From: Streptomyces camponoticapitis
Lineage (GTDB): Bacteria > Actinomycetota > Actinomycetes > Streptomycetales > Streptomycetaceae
Assembly (NCBI RefSeq): GCF_014646115.1
Contig: NZ_BMMV01000001.1
Coordinates: 550,628 to 614,627 of the forward strand
DNA: 64,000 nucleotides
Direction of reading: 5' to 3'
The position numbers and the translations under genes are program-made. Shown one piece after another: positions 15,916 to 25,547 of this stretch. Below the pieces are notes generated by a model that did no database searches, had not been told where the DNA came from, and saw only the letters and a list, made by a program, of their open reading frames with translations. The first letter of the stretch is position 1; every line of letters begins with the position of its first letter.

Positions 15916-17442
15916 TCAGACGCGGCCCGTCAGGGTTTCCGCCGCCGCCCGGCCGCAGACGCGCGCGGCGCCGTACGTGGCGATGTGCGGACTCCCGGTG
16001 GGCTCGGCGTAGTTGACACCCATCTCCACGACGGCCGTGTCGGGCCGGGCCGAGAGGATGCCGTCCAGCACGGACGCCATCCAGGAGTGCCGGTGCAGAT
16101 CGCGTACGACCGCGACGATCCTGCGCTCCCCGGCGGCGGCCAGCACCTCGGCCGCGCTGTTCGCGCCGCCGTAGGTACCCGCTTCGGTGCCCGGCAGCAG
16201 CGCCGCCAGTTCGGCCGCGACACCCCAGGGGGTCTCCTCACCGACGGCGATGTTCGCGACAGGCGCGAAGGAGGCGACGTAGGGCGCCTCCTTGAGAGGT
16301 TCGACCGTGCCCGTCACCCGCACGGCGCGCCGCGCCGCGACCAGACCGATGCCGGCGCCTCCGGCGGAGCCGCCGTTGCCGGGCGCGGTCCCCTCCTGTG
16401 CAGCCGCGCCCGGCCCCGAAGCCCCCCTCACCCGGAGCGTCCAGTCGGCGAGGGCGCGTACCCGCGCCGCCGCGTCGGCCAGTCGCTCCTCGGGCAGTTC
16501 GCCTTCCCGTACCGCGGTGACCAACGCGTCGCGCAGTCGCAGGACGGTCTCCTCGTCGGCCAGACCGCCGCCGACGCAGATCGCGTCGACGCCCGCGGCG
16601 ACGGCGAGGACGGAGCCGCGCTCGATGCCGTACGTCGACGCGATGGCCTGCATCTCGATGCCGTCGGTGACGATCAGACCGCCGAAGCCCAGCTCCTCAC
16701 GGAGCAGCCCGGTCAGGATCCGCGGGCTGAGAGTCGCGGGGCGGTTCGGGTCGAGCGCGGAGAGCAGGATATGCGCGCTCATCACCGATTTGGAACCCGC
16801 GATGATCGCCGACCGGAAAGGTGCCAGCTCACGGGCGTGCAGTGTGTCGGAGTCCACGTCGATGCGCGGCAGCGCGTGGTGCGAGTCGACGGCCGTGTCG
16901 CCGTGCCCGGGGAAGTGCTTGGTGCAGGCCGCCACCCCGGCGGACTGGAGCCCTTCCACATAGGCGGCCGTGTGGCGGGAGACGAGCGCCGGATCGGCGC
17001 CGAAGGAGCGGACGCCGATGACGGGGTTGTTGACGTCCGAGTTGACGTCGGCGGACGGCGCCCAGTTGAGGTTGACGCCGCACGCGGCGAGCCTGCTGCC
17101 CAGCTCGTGCGCGACGGCCCGGGTGAGGTCGACGTCGTCGACGGAACCGAGCGCGTAGTTGCCGGGGAAGGAGGACCCGTCACGTACTTCGAGACGGGTG
17201 ACGTCGCCGCCCTCCTCGTCGATGGCGACGAGGATGTCGTCCCGCTCGACCCGCAATTGCGCGGTGAGCGCGGCCAGTTGGGCCGGTGAGCTGATGTTGC
17301 GGCCGAAGAGACCGACGGACGCGAGACCTTCACCGATGCGCCGCAGCAGCCAGTCCGGGGCGGTGGTGCCGTGGAAGCCGGGCTGGAGGACGGCGAGGGC
17401 GTCGCGGGTCAGCGTGTCCGAGCTGTGCGTGAGAGTGGTCAT
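15916..17442 (-). CDS. dasD: Intracellular beta-N-acetylglucosaminidase, GH3
   Basis: Encodes 508 residues of glycoside hydrolase family 3. The GH3 active-site strand ends in LIVTDGIEM, which holds the nucleophile Asp, and KHFPGHGDTAVDSHHALP is the NagZ-type His/Asp acid-base loop. No signal peptide is present, so it acts in the cytosol, splitting imported chitobiose to N-acetylglucosamine. It lies 6 bp downstream of dasC, as the last gene of the dasA-B-C-D order. From memory this gene is dasD of S. coelicolor, shown to be an intracellular N-acetylglucosaminidase. The C-terminal ~170 residues carry a Gly-rich linker and an extra domain. Confidence 0.92.
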   Translation of the reverse strand: MTTLTHSSDTLTRDALAVLQPGFHGTTAPDWLLRRIGEGLASVGLFGRNISSPAQLAALTAQLRVERDDILVAIDEEGGDVTRLEVRDGSSFPGNYALGSVDDVDLTRAVAHELGSRLAACGVNLNWAPSADVNSDVNNPVIGVRSFGADPALVSRHTAAYVEGLQSAGVAACTKHFPGHGDTAVDSHHALPRIDVDSDTLHARELAPFRSAIIAGSKSVMSAHILLSALDPNRPATLSPRILTGLLREELGFGGLIVTDGIEMQAIASTYGIERGSVLAVAAGVDAICVGGGLADEETVLRLRDALVTAVREGELPEERLADAAARVRALADWTLRVRGASGPGAAAQEGTAPGNGGSAGGAGIGLVAARRAVRVTGTVEPLKEAPYVASFAPVANIAVGEETPWGVAAELAALLPGTEAGTYGGANSAAEVLAAAGERRIVAVVRDLHRHSWMASVLDGILSARPDTAVVEMGVNYAEPTGSPHIATYGAARVCGRAAAETLTGRV

Positions 17443-17448
17443 ACGGCG

Positions 17449-18351
17449 CTATCCCTTTACTGCGCCGGATGTCAGACCGGTCGCCATCTTCTTCTGAATG
17501 ATCATGAAGAACACCACCACGGGCAGCGCGATCATGGTCGAGGACGCCATCAGCGCCCCGTAGTCGGTGCCGCGCTCGGTGGTGAACGTCATGAGCCACA
17601 CATTGAGCGTGTACTTGGAATTGTCGTTGATCAGGATGTACGCGAAGAGGTACTCGTTCCACGCGTTGACCAGCGCGAAGATCGACGCCGCCGCCAGACC
17701 CGGGGCCAGCAGCGGGAAGATCACCCGCCGGAAGGCGCCCATCCGCGTACAGCCGTCGACCATGGCCGACTCCTCCAGCTCCACCGGGATGTTCACGACG
17801 AAGCCGCGGATCATGATGATCGCGAACGGCAGGGTCGACACCAGGTAGACGACGATCAAGCCCCAGTACTCGTCCAGGCCCCCGATCGCGTTGAGCTGGG
17901 CGTAGATGGGGATGAGCATCGCCGTCGGCGGCAGCATCTGGACGAGGATCAGCACCATCAGCAGCGCGCGGCGGCCGAAGAATCTGAACCGGCCGATGGC
18001 GAGGGCCGCCAGGGTCGCGATGATCATGCCGCCGACGACCGCCGTGACCGAGACGATCAGGCTGGACTGGACGGCGGTGGAGAAGTTCGGCTGCTCGACC
18101 GCGCGGGCGAAGTTGTCGAAGGTCAGGGACGACGGCCACAGCGTCTGGTCGTAGGAGCGGATCTCGTGGTTGGGCCGCAGTGAGCTGATGATCAGCCAGT
18201 ACACCGGGAACGCCATGACGACGGCGAAGAGAAGGCCCAGCACGTCGTAGATACCGCGGCTCTTCTTGCGGTCCGGACGCAGCTTCTGCTCGACGGCCGC
18301 CGGGGACGGGGCCGGAACGGGCGCGGGCACGGTGGAGGTTGAGGTGCTCAT
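17449..18351 (-). CDS. dasC: N,N'-diacetylchitobiose ABC transporter permease DasC
   Basis: Encodes 300 residues with six membrane helices and the MalG-type EAA loop (EESAMVDGCTRMGAFRRVIFPLL, around 190). A ~30-residue Pro-rich cytosolic N-terminus precedes helix 1. It pairs with DasB to form the transmembrane channel; the ATPase is not encoded here and is the shared MsiK in Streptomyces. Its ATG overlaps the dasB stop (ATGA), so the two are translationally coupled. Confidence 0.94.
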   Translation of the reverse strand: MSTSTSTVPAPVPAPSPAAVEQKLRPDRKKSRGIYDVLGLLFAVVMAFPVYWLIISSLRPNHEIRSYDQTLWPSSLTFDNFARAVEQPNFSTAVQSSLIVSVTAVVGGMIIATLAALAIGRFRFFGRRALLMVLILVQMLPPTAMLIPIYAQLNAIGGLDEYWGLIVVYLVSTLPFAIIMIRGFVVNIPVELEESAMVDGCTRMGAFRRVIFPLLAPGLAAASIFALVNAWNEYLFAYILINDNSKYTLNVWLMTFTTERGTDYGALMASSTMIALPVVVFFMIIQKKMATGLTSGAVKG

Positions 18352-19367
18352 TCGACCTCTCCTGTCTTCATGAGCTGCCGCAGGTAGAACACGGCCACGC
18401 CGGAGAGCAGCAGGACGGTGATCAGGGCGATCGCCGTGCCCTGGCTGAAGGAGGTGGACTCGAAAGCCTTGGAGAAGGAGTAGAGGCCGAGGGTCTCGTA
18501 CTCGGGTTCGGGCTTGTTGCCGCGCAACAGCCAGATCTGGCCGAATACGTTGAAGTCCCAGATCACCGAGAGTGTGGTGACCATGACGAAGACCGGGCGG
18601 ATGACGGGCCAGGTCACATAGCGGAAGATACCGCGCACGTCGGCGCCGTCGAGTGCCGCCGCCTCCTCCAGTTCCCGGGGGACCTGGGTGAGGGCCGCGT
18701 ACAGCGTGATCACGACGAACGGGACGGCGCCCCAGACGACGAGCAGGGTGATGATCGCGAAGCCCTGCCAGGGGTCGAGGAACCAGTTGTGGCCGAGGAA
18801 GTCCTCGCCGGCGACCTTGGCTATCAGGGTGTTCAGCAGGCCGTAGTCGGAGTCCGACAGCCAGCGGAAGATCGAGGCGGCGACCATCAGGGGCATCGAC
18901 CAGGCGGCGATCAGTGCCGCGGTCAGTGTCAGGCGCACCCAGTTGGAGAGCCGCGTCATCATCATCGCGACCAGCAGGCCGATGGTCATGGTGAGGCCGA
19001 CGCAGACGGCCATGAACAGGACGGTGCGGCCGCAGACGTACCAGAACTCCTCGTCACCGAGGATGTTGGTGAACTGCTCGAAGCCGACCCAGGGAGGTGA
19101 CTCCCCGGTCCACAGCTCGCGCCGGCCCATGTCCTGGAAGGACATGATCACGGTCTTGGTGAGCGGGAAGGCGTAGACGGCGGCGATCGCGACGATCGCC
19201 GGGAGGATCAGCAGGAAGGGCAGGAGTTCGCCTTTTCTGCGGCGTCTCTTCCCGGTGGCCCGGACCGTCTCCTTCTCCGGGCCCGGCCGGCCGTCTGTCC
19301 CTTTCGGGTCACGCGGTACCGGGGGCGCCGGCGGTCCGGCGGCCTCCTGCGTGTCGGCAGCAGTCAC
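18348..19367 (-). CDS. dasB: N,N'-diacetylchitobiose ABC transporter permease DasB
   Basis: About 339 residues in the MalF-like permease family: a Pro-rich cytosolic N-terminus, a basic stretch (GKRRRRKGELLPF), six helices and the EAA loop (ELEEAAALDGADVRGIFRYV). I place the start at GTG 19367, with GGAAGG 8 nt upstream. Two in-frame starts (ATG 19388, GTG 19397) upstream have poorer sites. It follows dasA after a ~200-bp gap with two hairpins, which would lower expression of the permeases relative to the binding protein. Confidence 0.92.
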   Translation of the reverse strand: MTAADTQEAAGPPAPPVPRDPKGTDGRPGPEKETVRATGKRRRRKGELLPFLLILPAIVAIAAVYAFPLTKTVIMSFQDMGRRELWTGESPPWVGFEQFTNILGDEEFWYVCGRTVLFMAVCVGLTMTIGLLVAMMMTRLSNWVRLTLTAALIAAWSMPLMVAASIFRWLSDSDYGLLNTLIAKVAGEDFLGHNWFLDPWQGFAIITLLVVWGAVPFVVITLYAALTQVPRELEEAAALDGADVRGIFRYVTWPVIRPVFVMVTTLSVIWDFNVFGQIWLLRGNKPEPEYETLGLYSFSKAFESTSFSQGTAIALITVLLLSGVAVFYLRQLMKTGEVE

Positions 19368-19472
19368 GTGACTGACCTTCCGTTTCATTCTCTGCACCGA
19401 TTCCGCGCCCGAAAGGGCGGGGAGCGGGGGCCGGTCGTGACCGGGCCCCCGCCCGCCCGCCCGTGAGCCGAC

Positions 19473-19503
19473 GGGCCTCCGGGGGCGGGGACACCGGAGG
19501 CCC
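19473..19503 (-). terminator. Hairpin in the dasA-dasB gap
   Basis: Arms 19473-19482 and 19494-19503 form a 10-bp GC stem with an 11-nt loop. It is the second of two hairpins met after dasA, and may stabilise the dasA mRNA end or attenuate read-through. Confidence 0.65.
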
Positions 19504-19522
19504 TGGCGCTCAGGATCCTGGG

Positions 19523-19547
19523 CCGGGACTCCAGTTCCGAGTCCCGG
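19523..19547 (-). terminator. Partial terminator after dasA
   Basis: A 9-bp stem (arms 19523-19531 and 19539-19547) with a 7-nt loop lies 21 bp beyond the dasA stop. Such internal terminators keep binding proteins more abundant than permeases. Confidence 0.72.
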
Positions 19548-19568
19548 GCCGAGGCTGAGGACCTGGGG

Positions 19569-20870
19569 TCAGGACTCTTCGTTGATCAGTTCGTTGATCT
19601 TCGAGTCCGCTTCCTTCGTGGCGTCGGCCACGGAGTCACCCTTGAGGATCGACAGGAGCATGTTCTCCAGGACCTCCTCCTTCTCGATGGAGGTCCAGCC
19701 GGGCGCGATCGGGGTGAACCACGCGTCGGGCACGGCGTTGGCGATCGGCGCCGTCTCCGGCTTCGCCTTCAGCGGCTCAAGCTGCTTCTCGTTGTTCGGG
19801 AGGATGTTCTTGCCGGCGAGGACCTCCATGGACTTCTCGCTGGTGAACATGGAGACCCAGTCCTCGGCCAGGTCCTGGACCTTGGACTTGCTGGTGATGG
19901 CGAGGTCGGAGCCGCCGATGAAGGAGGGCAGCGCCTTGCCGTTCGGGCCGGGCATTCCGGCGGTGAGGATCTTGCCCTCAAGCTTCGGGTTGCCGTTGTT
20001 CTTGCCGTCGATGACGGAGCCCGACTCCCAGCCGTTGCCGTAGATGAGGGCCGCCTTCTCGTTGGCCATCACATTGGCGTGGTCCTGCTCGTCCTTCGTC
20101 TGGTCGGCCTTGTTGTACTTCTTGACCAGGTCGATGAAGTGCTGGATGCCCTTCTGCGACTCGGGCGAGGAGAGCGCGCCCTTCCACTCCTTCGCGCCCT
20201 CGTCGTACTCGGCGATCTTGCCGTCGTACGCCGCGACGTAGGACATGGCGGCGTACCAGTAACGGCCCGGCAGGTAGAGGCTGGAGAAGCGCTTGTCCTT
20301 CTTGCCGCTCTCCGCCGCGACCTTGTCGAGGGCCGCGAGCATCTCGTCCTCGGTCTCCGGCAGCGTGTCGAGGCCGGCGCCCTTCTTGAGCATGTCCGTG
20401 TTGTAGATGGCCACGCGCGCACCGGCGTAGTACGGCACGCAGTACTGCTTGCCCTCGAAGGTGCAGGTGTCCTTGAGTCCCTGGATCCAGGTGTCCGAGT
20501 TGTCGTACTTCTTGGGATCGACCTCGGCGACGGCGCCGTTGAGGATGTACTGCATCGTCTCGGTGTTGCCGAGCTCGACCACGTCCGGGAACTTGTCACC
20601 ACCGAGCGCGGTGTCGAGCTTCTTGGCCTTGTCCGCCCACTGCTGGTACTGGACATTGACCTTGACGTTCGGGTACTTCTCCTTGAACTGCGCGTTGACG
20701 TCCTTGACCAGTTCCGGCCAGGTGCTCTGCGCGTCCACCATCAGCCAGACGGTGACTGTGTCCTTGCGGTCCTTCGGGTCCTTCGCCGAGTCACTGTCGT
20801 CGGATCCACACGCCGCGACCGAGAACATCATGCCCGCGACGCCGATCGCCGCGATGAGCTTGCGCTTCAC
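19569..20870 (-). CDS. dasA: Chitobiose-binding lipoprotein DasA
   Basis: Encodes 433 residues of the extracellular solute-binding family 1. The signal is a lipoprotein type: KRKLIAAIG, a hydrophobic core, and the lipobox VAAC with Cys21 as the lipidated residue, followed by a Ser/Asp-rich linker. The mature domain shows the usual LTVWLMVDAQS-like first strand and NGWESG motifs. It captures N,N'-diacetylchitobiose outside the membrane and delivers it to DasBC. GTG 20870 has GGAGG 6 nt upstream; the longer frame to 20933 lacks a signal. Two dre-like sites lie 86-120 bp upstream. Confidence 0.95.
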   Translation of the reverse strand: MKRKLIAAIGVAGMMFSVAACGSDDSDSAKDPKDRKDTVTVWLMVDAQSTWPELVKDVNAQFKEKYPNVKVNVQYQQWADKAKKLDTALGGDKFPDVVELGNTETMQYILNGAVAEVDPKKYDNSDTWIQGLKDTCTFEGKQYCVPYYAGARVAIYNTDMLKKGAGLDTLPETEDEMLAALDKVAAESGKKDKRFSSLYLPGRYWYAAMSYVAAYDGKIAEYDEGAKEWKGALSSPESQKGIQHFIDLVKKYNKADQTKDEQDHANVMANEKAALIYGNGWESGSVIDGKNNGNPKLEGKILTAGMPGPNGKALPSFIGGSDLAITSKSKVQDLAEDWVSMFTSEKSMEVLAGKNILPNNEKQLEPLKAKPETAPIANAVPDAWFTPIAPGWTSIEKEEVLENMLLSILKGDSVADATKEADSKINELINEES

Positions 20871-20954
20871 GCCACCCTCCTCAGGGATTCCTGCAACCCC
20901 CTCCCCACCGCGAAGACTTACGACGAGTACCACCGGGGCTGGGACCTGGTCTTT

Positions 20955-20970
20955 AATGGTTTAGACCAGT
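20955..20970. promoter_or_regulatory. DasR-binding site (dre1) upstream of dasA
   Basis: The 16-bp site has the core TGGTTTAGACCA (20957-20968), with one change from the dre core. It lies between divergent dasA and dasR, 86 bp from the dasA start. Confidence 0.85.
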
Positions 20971-20980
20971 ACGGGGAGCT

Positions 20981-20992
20981 TGGCCTAGACCT
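20981..20992. promoter_or_regulatory. Second, weaker dre-like site
   Basis: TGGCCTAGACCT differs from the dre core at two positions and sits 24 bp, about two helical turns, from the first site. Tandem dre sites upstream of dasA are known in S. coelicolor. Confidence 0.6.
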
Positions 20993-21015
20993 TTAGGGGT
21001 GTCAAGGGTGTATAA

Positions 21016-21915
<900 letters not shown>

Positions 21916-22151
21916 GACCGGGCGGGCACCGGACGGCACCGGGCGAGACCGGCCGAGACCGAGCCAGACCGAGTCAGATCGAACGAGACCGGCGAAAGAG
22001 CACGTCAGACGGTACGTTCCGGAACCGGCGCAGGTGTGGGGCACGTACAACGTTGCCTTACCGAAATGCGGACGGGGGGTGACGCATGCCGAGACGGTCC
22101 CTTAGATTTCCTGCGAGTTTCAGCAGGTGACCAGTGAGGGGACGACTCGCC

Positions 22152-24347
22152 ATGCCAGAGCCGGCACCAGCAAGTTCCGCGCAGAACTCGTCCGGGCGTC
22201 TCACGCCGAAGTCGATCGCGATATGGGCGCTCGTCGCCCTGGTGGGCGCGGTCGGCTGGGGCGTCCTCGCGCTGTCGCGCGGAGAGGAGATCTCCGCCGC
22301 CTGGATGCTGGCGGCGGCACTCGGTTCGTACGCGATCGCCTACCGCTTCTACTCCAGATTCATCGCACGGCGGGTGCTGAAGGTCGACAAGACGCGGGCG
22401 ACGCCCGCCGAACGGCTCGACAACGGCGTCGACTTCCACCCCACCGACCGGCGCGTGCTCTTCGGCCACCACTTCGCGGCCGTCGCGGGCGCGGGGCCGC
22501 TCGTCGGGCCGGTGCTGGCCGCGCAGATGGGCTATCTGCCGGGCACCATCTGGATCGTCGCGGGCGTCATCTTCGCGGGCGCGGTCCAGGACATGGTCAC
22601 GCTCTTCTTCTCCACGCGCCGCGACGGCCGTTCGCTCGGCCAGATCGCCCGTGACGAGATAGGCCCGTTCGGCGGCGCCGCCGCGCTGATCGCGGTCTTC
22701 CTCATCATGATCATCCTGCTGGCGGTGCTGGCGCTGGTCATCGTCAACGCGCTGGCCGACTCGCCGTGGGGTGTCTTCTCCATCGCGATGACCATCCCGA
22801 TCGCGCTCTTCATGGGCGTGTACCTGCGGGTGCTGCGGCCGGGCAGGGTCAGCGAGGTCTCCCTCATCGGCGTGGCGCTGCTGCTGCTCGCGATCGTGGC
22901 CGGCGGCTGGGTCGCCGAGTCCTCGCTGGCGGACACGTTCACGCTGGAGGCCGGCACGCTGGTCATCTGGATGATCGTGTACGGCTTCCTGGCCTCCGTA
23001 CTGCCGGTCTGGATGCTGCTGGCGCCGCGCGACTACCTGTCGACCTTCATGAAGGTCGGCACGATCGCGCTGCTGGCGATCGGTGTCGTCGTCGCGCTGC
23101 CGACGATGAAGATGGACGCGGTCACCGAGTTCGCGAGCCGTGGTGACGGTCCGGTCTTCGCCGGTTCGATGTTCCCGTTCGTCTTCATCACGATCGCGTG
23201 CGGCGCGCTGTCCGGTTTCCACTCGCTCATCTCCTCGGGCACCACGCCGAAGATGGTGCAGAAGGAGACCCAGATCCGGATGATCGGCTACGGCGCGATG
23301 CTCACCGAGTCGTTCGTCGCCATCATGGCGATGATCACGGCGTGCATCATCGACCCGGGTCTGTACTTCGCGGTCAACTCCCCCGCCGGTGTCATCGGCG
23401 GCACGGTCGAATCCGCCTCGCAGGCGGTCGCCAACCTGGGCTTCACCATCTCGCCCGACCAACTCGCCCAGGCGGCCAAGGATGTGGAGGAGTCGAGCCT
23501 GCTGTCCCGCACGGGCGGCGCGCCGACCTTCGCGCTCGGGATGTCGGACATCTTCTCGTCCGTCATCGGCGGCGCGGGGCTGAAGGCGTTCTGGTACCAC
23601 TTCGCCATCATGTTCGAGGCGTTGTTCATCCTGACGACGGTGGACGCGGGTACGCGCGTCGGGCGCTTCATGCTCCAGGACATGCTCGGCAACGTGTACA
23701 AGCCGATGCGCCAGGTCAGCTGGAAGCCCGGCGTCTGGTTCGCCAGCGCCGTGGTCGTCGGCGCCTGGGGCTACTTCCTCTGGGTCGGCGTGCACGACCC
23801 GCTGGGCGGCATCAACCAGCTCTTCCCGCTGTTCGGCATCGCGAACCAGCTCCTGGCGGCGGTCGCGCTCGCCGTGTGCACGACGCTGCTGGTGAAGTCC
23901 GGGCGGCTCAAATGGGCCTGGGTGACGGCCGTTCCGCTCGCCTGGGACGCGGCGGTCACGCTGACCGCGAGCTGGCAGAAGATCTTCTCCGACGACCCGA
24001 AGGTCGGCTTCTTCACCCAGCGGGACGTCTACCAGACGGGCATCGACAACGGCGAGGTGATCCCGCCGGCGAAGACGATGGACGACATGCACACGGTCGT
24101 CACCAACTCCACGGTGGACGGCGTCCTCTCGGCGCTCTTCGCGGTCCTGATCATCGTGGTCATCGCCGACGCGGCGCGGGTCTGCTACAAGGCGATCCGC
24201 CACCCGGAGAGCGTGAAGCTGTCGGAGACGCCGTACGTGAAGTCGGAGATCGTGGCACCGGCGGGCCTGATCCCCACGAAGGAGGAGAAGGCGGAACTGG
24301 CCGCCGCCGCCCGGGCGAAGGTGCCGACCGGGGCGGACCCGTCATGA
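22152..24347 (+). CDS. cstA: Carbon starvation protein CstA family transporter
   Basis: A membrane protein of 731 residues with about 16-18 helices. The CstA motifs HHFAAVAGAGPLVGPVLAAQMGYLPG (around 100-125) and SGFHSLISSGTTPKM (around 355) are complete, and the C-terminal domain TVDAGTRVGRFMLQDMLG is present. Members import pyruvate or peptides under carbon limitation. ATG 22152 lies 10 nt after GAGGGG. The stop overlaps the start of the small YbdD-type gene (ATGA), which encodes the usual accessory subunit. It lies about 240 bp from dasR and is transcribed in the same direction. Confidence 0.94.
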   Translation: MPEPAPASSAQNSSGRLTPKSIAIWALVALVGAVGWGVLALSRGEEISAAWMLAAALGSYAIAYRFYSRFIARRVLKVDKTRATPAERLDNGVDFHPTDRRVLFGHHFAAVAGAGPLVGPVLAAQMGYLPGTIWIVAGVIFAGAVQDMVTLFFSTRRDGRSLGQIARDEIGPFGGAAALIAVFLIMIILLAVLALVIVNALADSPWGVFSIAMTIPIALFMGVYLRVLRPGRVSEVSLIGVALLLLAIVAGGWVAESSLADTFTLEAGTLVIWMIVYGFLASVLPVWMLLAPRDYLSTFMKVGTIALLAIGVVVALPTMKMDAVTEFASRGDGPVFAGSMFPFVFITIACGALSGFHSLISSGTTPKMVQKETQIRMIGYGAMLTESFVAIMAMITACIIDPGLYFAVNSPAGVIGGTVESASQAVANLGFTISPDQLAQAAKDVEESSLLSRTGGAPTFALGMSDIFSSVIGGAGLKAFWYHFAIMFEALFILTTVDAGTRVGRFMLQDMLGNVYKPMRQVSWKPGVWFASAVVVGAWGYFLWVGVHDPLGGINQLFPLFGIANQLLAAVALAVCTTLLVKSGRLKWAWVTAVPLAWDAAVTLTASWQKIFSDDPKVGFFTQRDVYQTGIDNGEVIPPAKTMDDMHTVVTNSTVDGVLSALFAVLIIVVIADAARVCYKAIRHPESVKLSETPYVKSEIVAPAGLIPTKEEKAELAAAARAKVPTGADPS

Positions 24348-24550
24348 CGTCGGCGTCGAAGGTGCGCGACGCCGTCGGCCGGATCCGTTGGTACGTACGG
24401 GAGTTGACGGGCGAGTCGGCGTACGACCACTACGTGGCACACACGCGCGCCTGCGACCCCACGACGGAGCCCATGTCACGCCGCGCCTTCGAACGCAGCC
24501 GGACGGACGCCCGAGAGGCGGACCCGAGGGAAGGGTTCCGCTGCTGCTGA
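24344..24550 (+). CDS. YbdD/YjiX family small protein, CstA partner
   Basis: A 68-residue soluble protein with the family signature YDHYVAHTRACDPTTEPMSR and a terminal Cys-Cys. In enterobacteria the equivalent YjiX/YbdD protein is required for CstA/BtsT pyruvate transport. The ATG overlaps the cstA stop, so the pair is translationally coupled. A strong hairpin terminator follows 17 bp after the stop. Confidence 0.93.
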   Translation: MTSASKVRDAVGRIRWYVRELTGESAYDHYVAHTRACDPTTEPMSRRAFERSRTDAREADPREGFRCC

Positions 24551-24567
24551 ACGAGTGCTGAACGACT

Positions 24568-24607
24568 GAAGGGCCCGCCGTTCCCGAGAGGGAGCGGCGG
24601 GCCCTTC
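24568..24607 (+). terminator. Terminator of the cstA operon
   Basis: A 13-bp perfect stem (24568-24580 with 24595-24607) and a 14-nt loop lie just after the ybdD-type gene. Confidence 0.88.
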
Positions 24608-24662
24608 GGCCGTCGCGGGGGTTCCGGCGCGCGCCCCCGGACGGGTGTCGCACACTGCTGTC

Positions 24663-25190
24663 ATGAACGAGGCGACACGGCCGGAGACCGGCTTCACGAT
24701 CAGGGTCATACGGCCCGAGGAGTACGACGCGCTGGGTGAGATCACCGCCCGCGCCTATCTGGACGACGGGCTGCTGGACTTCGGGGAGGACGATCCCTAT
24801 CTGGAGTTCCTGCGCGACGTCGCGGCGCGGGCCGACGGGTCGGAGGTGCTCGTGGCCGTCGACGGGGGCGGGACGGTCCTCGGCGGGGTGGCGTACGCCG
24901 TCGGCGGGTCCGCGTGGGCCAACATCGCCGGGGAGGGCGAGGCCGAGTTCCGCATGCTGGCCGTCGCGGGCTCCGCGCGGGGGCGCGGTGTGGGCGAGGC
25001 GCTCGTCAGGGCGTGTGTGGACCGGGCGCGGGCCACCGAGGGGTGCGTACGGGTGTGTCTGTCCACCCACAAGGCGATGCTGGCCGCGCACCGGATCTAT
25101 GAGCGGCTGGGCTTCGTACGGACGCCTGAGCGCGACTGGTCGCCGGTGCCCGCGCTCTCGCCCCTCCTCACCTACAGCCTGGAGATCTAA
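24663..25190 (+). CDS. GNAT family N-acetyltransferase
   Basis: Encodes 175 residues. The acetyl-CoA motif A is EFRMLAVAGSARGRGVGEALVRA (around 97-120), with RGRGVG as the pyrophosphate loop, and motif B is AAHRIYERLGFVRTPERDW. The target amine is unknown. ATG 24663 is chosen because it starts just before the conserved FTIRVIRPEEYDAL strand; the Shine-Dalgarno is weak. It is monocistronic between the cstA terminator and the nrd leader. Confidence 0.88.
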   Translation: MNEATRPETGFTIRVIRPEEYDALGEITARAYLDDGLLDFGEDDPYLEFLRDVAARADGSEVLVAVDGGGTVLGGVAYAVGGSAWANIAGEGEAEFRMLAVAGSARGRGVGEALVRACVDRARATEGCVRVCLSTHKAMLAAHRIYERLGFVRTPERDWSPVPALSPLLTYSLEI

Positions 25191-25231
25191 GCCCTTTCAC
25201 GGCCGATTCCGGGCAAGGCGAAACAGCCACG

Positions 25232-25247
25232 ACACAACATGTGGGGG
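25232..25247. promoter_or_regulatory. NrdR box 1
   Basis: A 16-bp AT-centred partial palindrome, ACACAACATGTGGGGG. It is the first of a pair spaced 31 bp apart (three helical turns), the layout recognised by NrdR upstream of ribonucleotide reductase genes. Confidence 0.75.
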
Positions 25248-25262
25248 GTGGCGCTCCGAACC

Positions 25263-25278
25263 AACCCCACATGTATGC
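25263..25278. promoter_or_regulatory. NrdR box 2
   Basis: AACCCCACATGTATGC, the second box. Its CCACATGT core is the inverted counterpart of box 1 (ACATGTGG). It overlaps the probable nrdAB promoter -10 region (TATGCT, 25273-25278). Confidence 0.75.
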
Positions 25279-25279
25279 T

Positions 25280-25450
25280 CAAGTCTGCTGTCGCCGCAGG
25301 AGAATCCGGTGGGAATCCGGAACTGTCCCGCAACGGTGTGCTGTGGTGCGCTTTGTCGTACCCGCGAGTCCGAGCACCTGCCGACGGCGCTCCCGGATCG
25401 ACCGGTCCGGGTGCCGAGACGTCCGGGCTCCGAGGCAGGGCCGGTGGACG
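25280..25450 (+). promoter_or_regulatory. Cobalamin (B12) riboswitch of nrdAB
   Basis: The conserved adenosylcobalamin element is visible: GGTGGGAATCCGGAACTG, then the B12 box TCCCGCAACGG (25326-25336) and the closing AGTCCGAGCACCTGCC (25366-25383). The following GC-rich segment up to about 25450 is the likely expression platform. In S. coelicolor this riboswitch shuts off the oxygen-dependent class Ia reductase when B12 is present and the B12-dependent class II enzyme can serve. The exact 3' limit is estimated. Confidence 0.93.
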
Positions 25451-25547
25451 CCGCACCGCTCGCCGCCCGGTTCCGGGAAACGGCGTACGCGGGCGTGCGC
25501 CGCCATGCCCTCCCCCTGGCCCGGAGCCGAGCGAGGGAGAGCACCAC

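Noticed and set aside
22005..24203. Long minus-strand open frame opposite cstA
   Set aside because: It is the antisense shadow of a GC-rich gene; its product is a low-complexity Asp/Arg/His-rich string, and the plus-strand CstA motifs are unambiguous.
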